Source: Opisthocomus hoazin
Lineage: Eukaryota; Chordata; Aves; Opisthocomiformes; Opisthocomidae
NCBI RefSeq assembly: GCF_030867145.1
Contig: NC_134428.1
Coordinates: forward strand, 9,858,001 to 9,922,000
Length of the DNA: 64,000 nt
Direction of reading: 5' to 3'
Shown here: positions 12,481 to 26,519 of the stretch, piece by piece
Numbering within the stretch: position 1 is the first letter of the stretch
How the letters are laid out: each line of letters starts with the position of its first letter
Program-made: the position numbers and the translations under genes
Notes under the pieces: generated by a model
Seen by the model: the letters and a program-made list of their open reading frames with translations, nothing else
What the model was told of the DNA's origin: nothing
Databases searched by the model: none

Positions 12481-15400
12481 AGGCTGAGCTCACCTGGACA
12501 CACAGCATTCCGAAAACAAAGTCCTCAAGATGCCAGACTGCATTAACGTTTCAAACAGCCCCTTAGTTTTCAAAAACTGTGGAAGGTGAAGAACAGGTTT
12601 TGTCCTTAAAGCCCTTCATTTTAGTCTGGTTTGCAAATACCCCGAGGGTGACGCCCGGGCATGCAACTGTCATAAAAAACCCTTGGTTTGGTTTGGGTCA
12701 CAGGCGCAGGCAGCCCAACAGCCAGGCGCATCCCAGTGCACGGCTGGGATGGGCAATGGGAGAGGGCAGACATGCACCAAGTGTGCAACATGCAGCAGCG
12801 GCTCGGCTGCGGCATCCCCCCTGCCCGGGGACAGCGAGGCCACCGCCGAGACAGGGAGGCCATCGCCAGGCTGCCATGGTGCCGGGGGGCCAGAGGGAAG
12901 ATGCACCAGAGCGCAGGAAAGGGCTGAGCTGCTTCAGATTTAAATCCCTGTGACAGCGTTTTGGCCTGAGCCACTGCACGGTTGCTGTGGCAACCGACAA
13001 GTGAAAAATCACAGAGGCAATCTGTAATTATTACAAGCGAGATGGCGACGTACCCACTCCAGTTGCCCGGGCGCTGCACCGGCTCGAGCAGAGGAGGGGG
13101 TGCTCCGCGCCCCAGGGTGCTCTCCCAAGCGTGGGGTCCGGAGCCTGCCTGGGGGGCTGAGGGCAAAGCACCTGCATCCACGTGCTGTGAGGAGGGGGAT
13201 GAGGGAGCAGCCTGATCCTTGGGGAAGCAGAGCAAGGCCGAGACTTGCTCAGCACAACACGGTGCAGTGTAGAGAGGGGTCTAAGGCAGACGGAGGGAAG
13301 GACAGACATCGGAAAGAAGTGACAAAGAAGATGCAATGCTTACAGCAAGCGGCCAAGGTCCCTGGCAATTCAGTGACTCCAGTTTGTGCTGCTACTACAG
13401 CATCGCGCTTCTTTCTCCTACCTTCTCTCAGTGCAGTAAGAGCAGCGGTATTTATTTGGTTGGGGTGGATGTTGTGATGATTACCGTGCTAACACAGGAA
13501 CGATGAGGGACAGAAAGTCGTTCAGGTAGACTGAACATGCTCTGCAGTCTCTCTCTGTCATAACATTATCCCAGCACAGATAATTTACACACCAACAGAT
13601 GTGATGCCAGCATCCACACAACCGATTTGTACCCATTGCAGGAGTACATGGTTTAAAGTCATCGTGTTGCTCTCCAGAGCTCTTCTACACAAAATGGGCA
13701 ACTGAGCACCCTCCAGACAAACTGCTAACACCAATAAGGAAGGGAATCAGATGTGGCTAACTCTGTTTCAGTTCCCTTCTCCTTCGCCGTAAGCCTGTGG
13801 CCTGGGATCCCATGTGAATACCAGCAGGTGTCAAGAAAGGAGCCCAGACTGCGGTCATTTATAAGACAGATAACATACTACTCCTAAGTAACAAGCTGTT
13901 GATTTGGTCCAAATAAAAGACCAAAGCTGATCCCTCACCTTCTACATAATTTAAAATCTGTTGTTAATTACATACACAGACTGTAAATGACGTATTTAAA
14001 CTGGCCTGTACTGGTTGCCAGACAGTAAAATGAAGAACTACTGACTCTAAATTGAACTTGTTAACTAGCTATTTTAGCACACAAAGTGCAATAATCCTAT
14101 TCAGACAGATGGTTACCGCAGGGACACATTACAAAGTAGAGAGAGAAGGACTGAGGAAAGTTGTAGGTATGTACACTCACTACATACAAAACATCGGAGC
14201 CAAAGGCAATGCTTCATATCAGCAACTTATTGCTACTCTTCCTCAGTGAATAATCAGGATTACACCTCCTAAGGGTGCACTCCAGGGAGACTGAGGTATG
14301 GCAAAGAAATTCCTCTGCTGAGTGCTACCTTACATGATGTGAGGCTAATTTCATTCAACAAAATTATCTTGGATGAAAAGTACTTCTTATCATGAAGTGC
14401 CACAGCGATACCGACAATTTATATGACAACATCATCAAAGACTCCACTCATCATCGTGCCCCATCATGCTAAGCCATGTTGTGTCCAACTGCTTGGAAAC
14501 TCATCCTACAGAGTAATTCAATGGGGGACTTTCATTTGTAGTGAATTTTTTTGTTTTAACTCACATGAAGTGGCTCAACACCGTCGTGTCAGTTCCTAGG
14601 CAGGACGTGAGGTCTTGCTGTCACATATGGCTGCTTTCAGCCCCTCCACTACAGCGCAGCCCCTCCGTATCCACCATTACCCTGCCCACCAGGCTGGATG
14701 CACAAAGGGGATGAGAATGGCTCGTGTACATCCTGCTACAAGGCAAGGAATGCAGAAGTACCAGTCATTCTTAGGCCAGTGATCTGAAGCAACTATAACT
14801 GCTAAACACTTCTTTAAATGTATTAAAAATGCACAGTTCACTAAACTGTGGATTGTCACAAGCCATGGACTTCCATTTGATTTAATCAAGAGAACTCCAG
14901 TAACGAGATCTAGTTGAATAGTCTGTCATCTGAAAGGACATCGCCAGCCACCCACAGTAAGTATACTACCTGCACTGATACGCAGTTTTCCAAGGAAGAC
15001 TCGTTACACAACTTTTCACTGTCAGAAAATAACCTCCTGCTTGAGCAGAATCAAAAGCATGTCTTTCCACTGTTAGATATATTTTTATGTATCAATACTA
15101 CATACATCCTTCTGAAACACATTATGATGATACAAGGCAAAACAGGGATGAGATTCTGGCCAGACTGGTCCACGAGGCCAAGTAAAAGCACGAGGTTAGA
15201 ATAAAGGATGGTTTGTTTTTATGGAAAATATTAGAAGATTTAACTATGTGATCAACTGCTGGATTTCACTGCAAATGACTGCAAATTCCTCCAGAAGCAA
15301 CTCTATAGTCCTCCTTAATCCCCGCCTCACACTCTAGAAAGCATCTGCTACAATTTGTTATCAAAACTAAAGCACTTCAAACAACACAGAGCTACAGTAC

Positions 15401-18400
15401 TTGAGAAAAATCCAGCAGCCAGAAATAGCAGCCCTAGGGTAGAGACAAGATGTCAAAACCCTAAACGTCACATACGCCTGCGAGAAACAGGAAGCAAACA
15501 CATTAGTATTACAAAGGAGAGGGCAAGGCACGCCAGGATGCTCAGCACCAAGTCCTAGTCCTCTTTCAAAAAACAGAGTTGCCACAATACTAAAAAGCAG
15601 GGTCTCAGGACCCCAAACTTGCATGAGGAGGAAAAGCAACACCCCTGTCAAGAGCTTGCCATGTCTGGAGAAGGAACAGAACACCAACTGGAGTGTTAAA
15701 TCAACTTCAACTTCTAGGTACTGTGAACAGTAACAGTAATTACTAGGTTCACTTTAAAATATATTAGAAAAACATCTTTCAATGTAGTTGGAAGAAAACA
15801 CAAAGTAGAAGTCAACATTTTTGTAGTCTAAATTAATTATAAAAACCTGAACAAACAACTTGCAGACAGATGGAAAAGAATCTGATCTGGATGAAGAGGA
15901 TTACCATGAAGGGCAAAACAGAAAATAAAGGGAAAGACTGGGATCGCTTAGCTTTGTGGGAAACCCAGCACAGAGCCGCTTTCCCCACCTGTGGCCAGTC
16001 AGAAGACTGCTTCCTACTCCAGCACATTCAGTAACATTACTAAGCACACAGAGGCAGTTCTTCTCCTTTGAAAGCAGTAAAAAGCATCACGAACAGAGTG
16101 GAATTCACCGCAACCAACACCACTAACATCCAGGTACTTCTTCTGGTGGGCAGATGCTCAGCTTAAAAAAATCAGAGGTTTCACATGCGCAAGGGCACCT
16201 GCATTGTGTACCAACCAGTAACTGGTACAACTTCCACTGACATGCGGAGAGGGGATCACCCCACTGTTCTTCAGATACTGACTGCTTTAATTCCCATTAA
16301 ACACGAGAACTTCACACTCAGAAGTAGAAGGAAAGGGATACAGGAATTAAGCACAATTACTATGAATTTCTACTATTGAAAAGTCCTGCTATTGCCTGTT
16401 TATTCAGGCAATAGGTTAAAGAACAGCAGCTGGGCAGGTTTCAAAACTGTTTAGGAAATATAGATACATACAGTGTTAACCAATGGACTCTGCGGCTAAA
16501 TTCACTAGTATGTTTTGCAAATTATTTTTGAGCTCCTGATGGACAAAGAAACCAGCGCCAATCTGATTCAGCAAGATACATATTTCTCAGGTGTTTCCTT
16601 TGACTTCACTGGGCCCATTCACAAAACTGAAGTTGTGAATGAACCAAAGCACTCTGTTGAATTAAAAGCAGGGTAAAAAAAAAAAAAAAGGTAACTGTGA
16701 GACTCATCGAAGGTTATCAAAGTCTGAAAGTTACCCACTAGGGTAAAAAACACATGGTTACCACATAAACTGTGCTTACCTACTCCTTATATATTGCCCA
16801 TTTGACAAAAATAATGAAGCTGCCGCATTACAACATTTCACACAAGTACTAAACAGCTGGACACAAATTTGAGGACACAAATTAGACCTTATTAAGTGTG
16901 CTAATGGCTAAGCTCACTGGTGAAGTCTCGCTGAGGTGCTCTCAGACACTGACACGCACATAAAAGAGTGAGCACTGCTTTTTGAAGTCTGGTACCCACA
17001 AGCTATGAATCACATCGATGCAAAGATTCTGTACATCACATTTAGGTAATCAAAAAGTGTTGGCCAGTTTCAGGCAGGTTGCTAGTACTGAGCAAATCTT
17101 TATAAAAGTTTCTTTTACGAGCTGAGCAAGTGCACCTTAGTTGCTGGGGTTAGAGAAGAGGGACCTGGAATCATGAAACTGTTGAAGGAATCCTTGTGTA
17201 GTAACTGTGATGCTCAGAGAGGCCGCACAAGCTGGGAGCAGGGGCACAAACCCCGGATATTATGCCAGCTGTGTCTGGAATCACAGAAGATACCCACTGT
17301 TTCCGTTTCATAAAGGAGAAGGTACATTGAACTGGAATTACGGACAAGCTAAAAGCAGGAGTGGAAACCAACTGATTTTTCAGGCTTTGGGAGAGAACCT
17401 TTTCTGGAATATCCACTTGCACCCATACTCCAAGCATGTTTTGAAACCTGGTGAGAAGTACCCGAAGCCAGCGTCGGTGCCACCACCAGCTGGTGCCAGT
17501 TCCACAGACCTCACCCCGCACACCAACCCTTCCAGAGCAGCTCTGCGCTGACTCTACTCATTTCCAGCAGCCAAGAGAGCCAGTGCACATCCTGCAGCTC
17601 TGCAAATACTCCATGAAGAACATTCATAGGTGCTGCAGGGAAACAGCTTGCAAATAAAGGCTGTAATGATGAATAACAGGTAACAAATCAGCTGGCAATA
17701 TCACTAGCCTTAGTGTGGCCGGACAGGTAGGACACTGCGCTTTCTGTCAAACACCACAAAAACGCTGTAACAAGGCCAGAGAAAGGCATCTTAATGTAAG
17801 CTGTCCAGTGGCATAGGGCAGCAGCCATCCTCCCTTTCTGCACCATCAGACAAGCCTGCCTCTGTAACTACAGTATTGCCACAAAGGCACTAACAAACAC
17901 TAGGGGGGACTGCCATATCAAAACCAGACCAAGGTAAGTCTATCGCCAGTTCAATTTTAAGCTGCTCCCCCAAGTTACTCCAGGATGAATACAGTCAGTA
18001 TGGAATAAGGAGCTAGTAGTTAGGTTAAACAGCTTATTTATTTAACAAAATAATAAATTTACATGTTCAGGGAAATATTTCTTTCTAAGGGTAGCTCATG
18101 AAAGTAAGCAGCGCTAGCACAATGGGAGAGCAGAGCACTTCCCTTCGGAGCACTGTCCTCCATCCTTTTTTAGCAGTACTTCACCTCTCCCTCTCAAGAA
18201 GCCCCAAGAGAGCACCGTCACAGCAGCTTAGAAAAAGAAAAAAAGGCAAATTTTTCTTCTCCTTCATAAAATCAGGGTTTCACCAAATGGATGCAACTGC
18301 AGGATTTATCAGTAACCAGATAATTCTTCACAGAAGTTACTGAATCATATGCTTTGTCAGCCTTTAGAAGCACCGTGTGAGTATTATCTCAAGCTGCCCC

Positions 18401-21400
18401 TTTTCGCTGTTAACTAGTGACAGTAGCTGAAAGATAACCAGAGGCTGAAGTTTCACAACAGACGAGAGGAATGCGGCTGCAAGCCTGCAAAGCTTGCTTA
18501 CTAGCCAGAGCACAGGATCAGTCATGCAAGGCTGCCTACGGATTTTGCCCAGATGTAACAAGCAGTACTTTTCTCCTCCCTCTTCCATTCAGAACAATAA
18601 AACTGGACCTGTGTTTCCTATCGTTTATCAGATCACTTTGGAACATGATTTTCCCTGCACATTTTCTGCAAAGAAAATACACTTTATGCAAGGGTTACAT
18701 CCAGAAGTGATGTATGGTGTCACCCAACCATCCTCGGGTTTGCAAGGGCAGCAGCATCTTCCCAGCCTCTTCTCTGAACAGCTCCATTTTCATCTAGCTC
18801 TCCTGTCACCCACACAGCTCAGCCTCGCATCCACACCAGAGAGGTTCCCAGCTTCAAGCAGAGACATCACCAAACCCTTCACAGTGTCCGGCGTAGTCAC
18901 AAGCTCAGCTCAGAGAAAAAGAGCTACGCTAGTGAAAGGGAACAACCAAGCAGCGTGAGGAACAAGGGTTCCCATCAGAGTAGCCACCACACTTGACTCA
19001 CTGTTGACACATCACCCACCATGAACCACGCTCGTCACCAGTCCATCATTTTGACCGACCAAAGTCCCACTACGCCAAACTCTACAGCGAAGCAAAAGAA
19101 CAAACTCTGAACTCATTCATGATAATGTAATGGTCCAATTTCTATGAATAAGTTAATACCAGGAATCTTACAGGTTGCATCAGAAGGGGTATTTTCCAAT
19201 CACCTTCTCAGCAAGGTAAAAGTAAAGATTACTGAGAAGAATTTAAGCGAGTAGTCACTGATCTCCTGCTACTGCCAGAATCAGCTTCTAAATGAACTGG
19301 CATTTTGGATTTCGTAATTGGAAGAAAAAAAAGCACAAAAAGATTTGTTACCTGTACTTACTGCAACGCACAAACGGTTGCTGGGATCATGAAAGTTTTT
19401 CCACAGTCAAAGGCCCCATAACATCACGAATCGAGCTCGTAGCACTGCTTGTCATTATCTCCATTTGCCCCTACTCCCTCTCTCAATAGCACAAGCTGGC
19501 CCTTTTCATTTTTCTCTTCAGCTGTTTTTCACAACAGCCAAGGCAAAAGCATCATGTTACAATGGCCACATCAGCCCCTTACAACACCCGCTGCCCAAAC
19601 CATGGAACAAACCGAAGATTTTCACCCCCGTAACTCCATTACCTGGGAAAACTGCACTGCAAACAAGGAGCGCAGAGCTCATCCAAACCAAGCCCATCCT
19701 CTGCTTTCCTATCTCCACCAGAACACTGATTGTGTAACCCTGTTTCCCTCTCCAAGAAGCTGCATTGCAGCAACAGCTGTGGAGCAAAAAGCAAGGTATG
19801 CTTTACTCTGGAGCCGGGACAAGAGAACGTCGAGGTGGATGGCAGCGTGGTCCAGAGGTAAAACACACCCTTCGGGCCTGCCGTCTGGGGACCGCTGCAA
19901 AACGCTTCGCCTGTAGCGATGAACTCGGTAAGGATGCGGAAGCCACAGCCTCCAGCCACCCACAGTGCTGCATGGCCCAACCACGCTCTGACCTGTTGCC
20001 AGGAAGCATCTTGTGCCCGAAATCTGTCCTGTCATGCCACAGCAGCTTGGTTCAGTCTCTAAACAGCTTTTTAATCTGCCATATTCTCCAGTTCCCACTG
20101 AGGCAATCATTTGTGTAACCAGATTTATACAGTGAGCTGTTAAAAATGTTTCAATACAAACTCCCTCCGTCCTACTCCCAAGCGTCCTAATTTTTTTTGG
20201 TATACATCGCATCACTAGTATTAAGCAAGTACCTGGCAAAAAATGTGTCATTCATGCCAGATGCCAGAAGAGAGATAACAGAGGAAACAGGATGGCTGGT
20301 TCCTGTTATTTGGCATCTAACATGAAGAAAGCCTGGCAGACAGATCTGGAGGAAACATAATAGAAACAAAAAACATGACTGCTAATAAGTTGCACCAAGC
20401 TTATTTAAAATACTTAATTTTTATGTTATTTATATTACTTATTCACATTTTTGTATTATTTCCAGACCAATTTAAAATATAAGAGTTGATGTCAGTTGTG
20501 TTTACTGTCAAGGGATGCTGCCAGGAACCACCACACACTCTATCTTTGCTAAAAGAGGAAGCCAAAACTGGCATGCTGTTGTGATGTTCAAAGTCTTTAA
20601 TCAAGATTGAGCTTGATGCTATACAAATACAAATGAGGGATATTATTCTTTCCTTTCCCTGCAAACTACTTTTTCTTCTTTTTTCCTGTTTTCCCCTGTG
20701 GCTTCCGCAAGCCTATATTCTTGCATTGCTTGATTCAGAAAGGAAAAGCACTGGAAGGCAAGAGGTGACATCCCTTGCAAAAAAAGTCTGTAGGGATGTT
20801 CATTTGCTGGGGAGGAAGGAGGAAGAGGAAGGGGTGATTTAATACCAAGATTACAGGCAAGAAAGCTAGCATGAACTCATTTGGCACTAGGGTACAGATT
20901 GCCACGAAGAGCTTGCTACCTTGTGCTTTTCTTGGTATGAGGCTTACAGATGGGAGCTGGATACTTTAAATAGAGCCAAATATCAAAAACAGGACGTCAT
21001 GAAAACATCATTACTAATTTATGTCCTCTCCCAACACCCACTGTTTTGTTCTGTGAGAAACCAGCAATGAAACCAAGGTTACAAGAGGAGGGAAAAAGTA
21101 AAAGCCCTCAAAAAAAAACCAAACCCCAAACAAACAAAAAACCAACAAACTAGAAGGAAAACCTTCTGCTGGAAATCCACGCTCTTTGGTGACACTCTTC
21201 CACACCCACAAACACACCACAGCACTTTCTAGCCGTGCAGCCGACCCACAAGTAACCTGTGCACTGCAGGTGGAGGTGCCTGCTAAGGTCGCTGGCAGGA
21301 CAGCAGCTCTCTTCTTTCGGTTCACCCCGTCCAGCTCCCCTTTCCATACCAGCAGGTCTTTTAGCCAGCAGGCTAGCGTATGTTCCGCTGTACCTCCCAC

Positions 21401-24400
21401 AGAGCCATAACGCTCTTCTGGCCAAAAACATTTAATTTTAGAGCTGACGGGTAGGACTAAGAGGCCGCTCACTCACTCCTCCCCCTTGCAGTGGGATGGG
21501 GAGGAGAACGGGAAAAAGTGAAACTCACAACTTGAGATAAACACAGTTTAATAAGACAACAAAGGAAATAATAATAATAATATTATATGCAAAACAAGCT
21601 ATATACAATACCATTTTTCTCACCGCCCAACAACCAATTGCGTAGCCTGTCCCTAAGCAGCAATCGTGGAACCCGTGGATTTTGCCAAACTTGTAGAAAA
21701 AGACTGAACTCACGGAAAAGTTCAAACTCCTGGAAAAAGAGAGTATTCCTGCCCCCCGGCCAGCCCCCATTCCTACCGAGCACACCATCCGTGGTACAGA
21801 ACGTTTCCGCTGCCAGGCTTGGGCTCGCTGCCTGGCTGTGCCCCCCCAGCCCCTGCACACCTCCCCGTTAGCTGAGCATGGGAGACTGGAAAAAAGTCCT
21901 TGATTTCACAGCAACGACTGAAAATGTCAGCATTATCAATATTCTTCTGGTACTAAACCCGAAACACGGCAGCTACTGGGAAGAAAATTAACTCTATCCA
22001 GCTGAAATCAGGACAGTCCTTAGAACAGATCTGAGACACAGTAAACACAAGGGCTGGAAAGCATGTGGGAAGACCAGCAGAAATGGAGAGTATGTCACTG
22101 TAGGCAGGCTAAAAGGCTTCAGGAAAGAAAATCTGGTGCTCGTCCCATGCAGATGTCAGAAGAGATGAAAGGGAAAGCAAGAAGGACGTACTAATCCTGT
22201 GCCAGGATCCACGCTTGCAAACACGGCCATGGAAGTGGCATGGTCCATGAAGAACAGGCAGCGGACTCTGACATGGGAACCTGAAGCCAAATCTCCCAGC
22301 TGACTTGGTGAGAGGTACCATAAGGAAGTCAGCATAAAATGTGAACGTGCTATAAACCAACGGAAGCACGTGCAGGTTCCTCCCTGCTGGGGAAGGCCAC
22401 GTCTCAGTGATACAAGCCCAGGACCATTGCCCTCGAGCTCGGCTGGCAAAGGGCACGTTGCCGTACTCAACAGGCCAGCGTTGAACTGGATTCTACTAGC
22501 GCCTTTTAGCAGGTGCCAGGTAAGAATTGCTCAAAGAGTGATTACTGGGTCTCTTGGCTGTTATCCAGCCAATTTCCTGCCCCAGATCTGGCTAGGAATG
22601 TATATAAAAAATAAAAGGCCAGGTTTCAAACTCCAGGCATTTTGAGGACGTTGCTAAAATATTCATATGTAAAATAGAACTATATTTGGGTACAACAGTT
22701 GCAAAGCAACGTATTTTCACTTGTAAAATTAAGAGCGAACTTTGTGTGGAGACAGCAAGGAAAATTCCACCCAGAAGAAGGAATATTTTTAAGTGCTTGA
22801 CAGAAGAAAAACTGGTCTCAGAATTACAGCTGTACAGCTAAAACGGTGGTTTGGCACTTCATCCTGCCACCCGGAGCGTACCCGAGGCATACTGACTTTT
22901 TACATGAAATCTTCAGCAAGCTGCATTACTCTAAACTGCCCCCAGAAACACCATCAGAATTCGATTTTAAACCACGGAGTTTCACAAGACGATAAACACT
23001 TCCTAGAGAGCTCTGCTCCCTGCCAGTGCCGAGATGTATTTTGGTGAAATCATAAAATCTAAATGGGAAACTCACCAAGTCTGAAGCGTTGTTACCTTTG
23101 AAATGCCTTATACCTTTCCACAGACAGAGTTATATAGTACACTGCCTTTCAGCCAGAGGCCAGAATAAGGGTTTGATACAGTACAATACAAGCACTCATC
23201 TACATATAGGCCTTTTTCCTGCATTAACACTGTGAGAGATTCATAAAAATAATTGCAGCGGACAATATAAAGGGGAATCACTTCAGTCTGAATACCTAAG
23301 TTCACATTCCTGGCCCTTTTCTCCAAGCCAGCAGCATTGGCAGTACTTATAGTCGAGTGGTTTTAGTGCTTTCTCACATCAGCCAGCACAGTGCTGCTTT
23401 ATCATTTTTTAAAAATAAGTCCATCACTAGGACAGACCTGTGTCCTCGACACTGCAGGTGTCACTCTTTCAGAAGTACAGCTTCAGAAGTGACTGCAATA
23501 TACCCTCACAAAGGCAGGCAGCGAGATCAGCTGTTGCTGGTGCAGTAAAATCATTAAATTACCACCCAGCCCGAGCTAGAATATGTATTTGTTTCCTCAG
23601 CAGAATTTACAACTGTAGAAGCTGCCATGCACAAAACGCAAAAACACTCCAAATCCGCAAACTAGGATGGAAGAATATAAACATCATGCTGCAGAAAATG
23701 GCATTTCTTTTCAAAAGAAAATCCCACTCTCAGAAAATGTTCCCTCTGCTTCAAACAGACATACCTCCACAGGACAGCAAGAGAGACAACCTCCTTCTTC
23801 CATATAATCAAGAACTGCAACACCTAACCAAGGTTCACACCTAATTCTCCCGCTGAATTTCTAGTATCTGGCTGAGAGATGGGAAACGAACACTAATATA
23901 TTTTGCAACAGGGAAGATGAACAACCTAATACAAGGACACAGTACAGACCCCTGCTCCCACAGATCAGAGAAGAGTCTGAAAGCCACAGAAACAGTTTAG
24001 GACAGTATTTGCTGTTTTATACACTTTGCATGCTTTGAAAGACCCCCAGAATACTGTTATTTTTGCACAAACACCATATGGCTATGAAAATACCACTTTT
24101 CCTGGTCTATAGCCGTCATTTCAGGAAACAGGGCTGTGATCTGATAAACCAGATCACAAAATTCAGAAAGAAAGAGAGGACAGAGATGCATGGCTGTCAA
24201 GCCACAGAACAGTGGCTGATAGAATTATCTACTTTAAGTTGGTAGCAGCTCTGACCCCTAAGGCAACCTCTTCTGTTCATAAAGAAAAGGAATTTGAAAG
24301 CAGATCAATCTGGAACAAGAACAGGGTGTTTTCAGCCTCCTGAAAGATAAATGTTACCTAAGTTTTAAAGCACATCCATCCTTCTGTAGGTGACAGGCCC

Positions 24401-24989
24401 ATAACGATAATTATCTGTGTAGTGTATTGGTGGTCTTCAAGCTGCAGTGCTCCTGATGTGTTATTTTTGCATTACTTACACTTTCACAGCTTCCTACATG
24501 TCAGTACTAGCTGCTCTCCTTCTGATGGAATCCAGCTCTTTCCTATCACTTACTCTTTCACTCACTCCTCTTTTACTCATTATTTGATTCAAATTTCTCA
24601 CTATGCCTGAAAAACTCTACAGAGCTTACAAAGAACTGTAGAAGAAGAGTAGGCACTGCTGGAAAGGCCTGCTTGAACAAAACCGCTGCACACAGATTGA
24701 CAATTTGCAACATAAAAGAAGGAAGCAAATGGTCTTTGAAAACAACAGAGGAGAAATGTCTTATATGAAATCTGAGAACTACCCCATCAAGATGTATTCC
24801 TGCCTTCTCCCTGCTCCCTCTTGCAACACCAAAGCCAAGAGCAAAGAAGATTCATCCAAGACTCATCATTTGATTTAAGTTTCTGGTATACCGCCAATAC
24901 AGGAAGGCTTTAAGCTACAGCAGGATTGTTGGTTTTGTGTATATTTTCCAATGACAGCCCAGCTGCCAGCAGTACACCTACTGACTTCA

Positions 24990-25473
24990 GTTCAAGAAAG
25001 ATGAAGAGCTACTGGAGAGAGTCCAGCGGAGGGCTACAAGGATGGTGAGGGGACTGGAGCATCTCCCCTACGAGGAGAGGTTGAGGGAACTGGGCTTGTT
25101 CAGCCTGAAGAAGAGAAGGCTGAGAGGGGACCTTATAAATGCCTACAAATATCTGCAGGGTGGGTGTCAGGAGGATGGGGTCAAGCTCTTTTCAGTGGTG
25201 CCCAGTGACAGGACAAGGGGCAATGGGCACAAACTGAGGCACAGGAAGTTCCGTCTGAACATGAGGAAGAACTTCTTCCCTCTGAGGGTGACGGAGCCCT
25301 GGCACAGGCTGCCCAGGGAGGTTGTGGAGTCTCCTTCTCTGGAGATATTCAAGACCCACCTGGACAAGATCCTGTGCAGCCTGCTCTGGGTGACCCTGCT
25401 TCGGCAGGGGGGTTGGACTAGATGACCCACAGAGGTCCCTTCCAACCCCTACTCTTCTTCTGTGATTCTGTGA
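24990..25473 (+). repeat. CR1 LINE, 3' part with truncated reverse-transcriptase frame
   Basis: A well-preserved 5'-truncated CR1. An open frame at 25042-25425 encodes the C-terminal end of the CR1 ORF2 polyprotein ([20 protein letters not shown], then [11 protein letters not shown]). The element ends in 'ttccaacccctactcttctt' and 'tgtgattctgtga'. It lacks the catalytic reverse-transcriptase and endonuclease parts and cannot move by itself. It belongs to the same subfamily as the copies at 34804 and 42842. Confidence 0.95.
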
Positions 25474-26519
25474 CTTGCTTGGTGTTTATTTGCATGCTGT
25501 GCTTGCTTACTGCCTCCTGGGCATAAATACCCAATTTTATCCACTTATTTCAGTTTACTTTGTATCTGAATGCACAAGACATCTCACTGTACGGTATGCC
25601 CCTAAGCCTGTTATTCCCCAGAAGACTAAAGGGCTGGGCTTTGGAGAAAGCAGTTCTGTTGCATTTTTCCCCCGTGCCTTTTACAAGTGGTCAGCTTGCC
25701 TAACAACACCGTACGCTTGCAGACTCAGGCCTCCATCAGCTGGGGGTGTCTGCATCACAGTCTGCTGCACTCCAAATTGTCCAAGAGGCACACGACGGTG
25801 CAATGGCAGAGCACAGGCTGACTGCAGGCACAGACAGCCTGAACACTGATCCTGAGTCCAAAAGGCTACCCAGCAGGCTACTTGCAATGACAGCTCTCTT
25901 TCCCTGTATCTCTCATGGTTTCCCCATTTGCAGAGCCAGTCCAGAGATGTTCATAATTTGTGAAGTGCTTTAAATGCTAAGGATGAGAAACACTATGACA
26001 TCCAGATATTCTCCTGCTTTGCATACGCTGTGCTGTAGTACTGAGCTATGATCCAGCGTCTGAATCGCCGACTGCCAAGGCTGCATATGTAGCTCCAGCC
26101 AGAGGAGACAAACTGACCCTAGTTTGCCCAACACGCACACTACTCGAGTGCACAGCAAGGCCAATTACAGTTAAAAAAAATCCAATGCAACTTGAGCTGC
26201 AAAAAATGTCCTCCATTCAATTTATAACGCAACAATCCGACTGTAATGGGATTCAATTGGTAATTCCCCAACGCAGAGCCCCGAGAAGGTAACCCTGCTA
26301 GCACCCTCCTTTGATACCAGCTGGCTTTCACCCTTCACCGAACTCTCTGCCTTTAATTATAGGAGCAAAGACCCGTACCCACGAGCCTTTGAACTGCAGG
26401 GCAAAATCCAATTTTTGTAAGCGTGAACGTCCATTACTGATTACAAAATTACCTGGAAATCTCCCACAACAGTTTCTTCGCGTACCCTTCCCGTCACTGT
26501 ATTTTGTGACCAGAGAAGG

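Noticed and set aside
12621-13235. 204-codon minus-strand open frame and its overlapping partners
   Set aside because: Open on both strands in several frames because of GC-rich composition; no family resemblance.
19709-20251. 180-codon minus-strand open frame
   Set aside because: No recognisable domain, average intron composition and overlapping open frames on the other strand. It lies inside ABAT intron 1.
25042-25425. 127-codon open frame as a host gene
   Set aside because: It is the C-terminal remnant of the CR1 reverse-transcriptase polyprotein, without catalytic parts.
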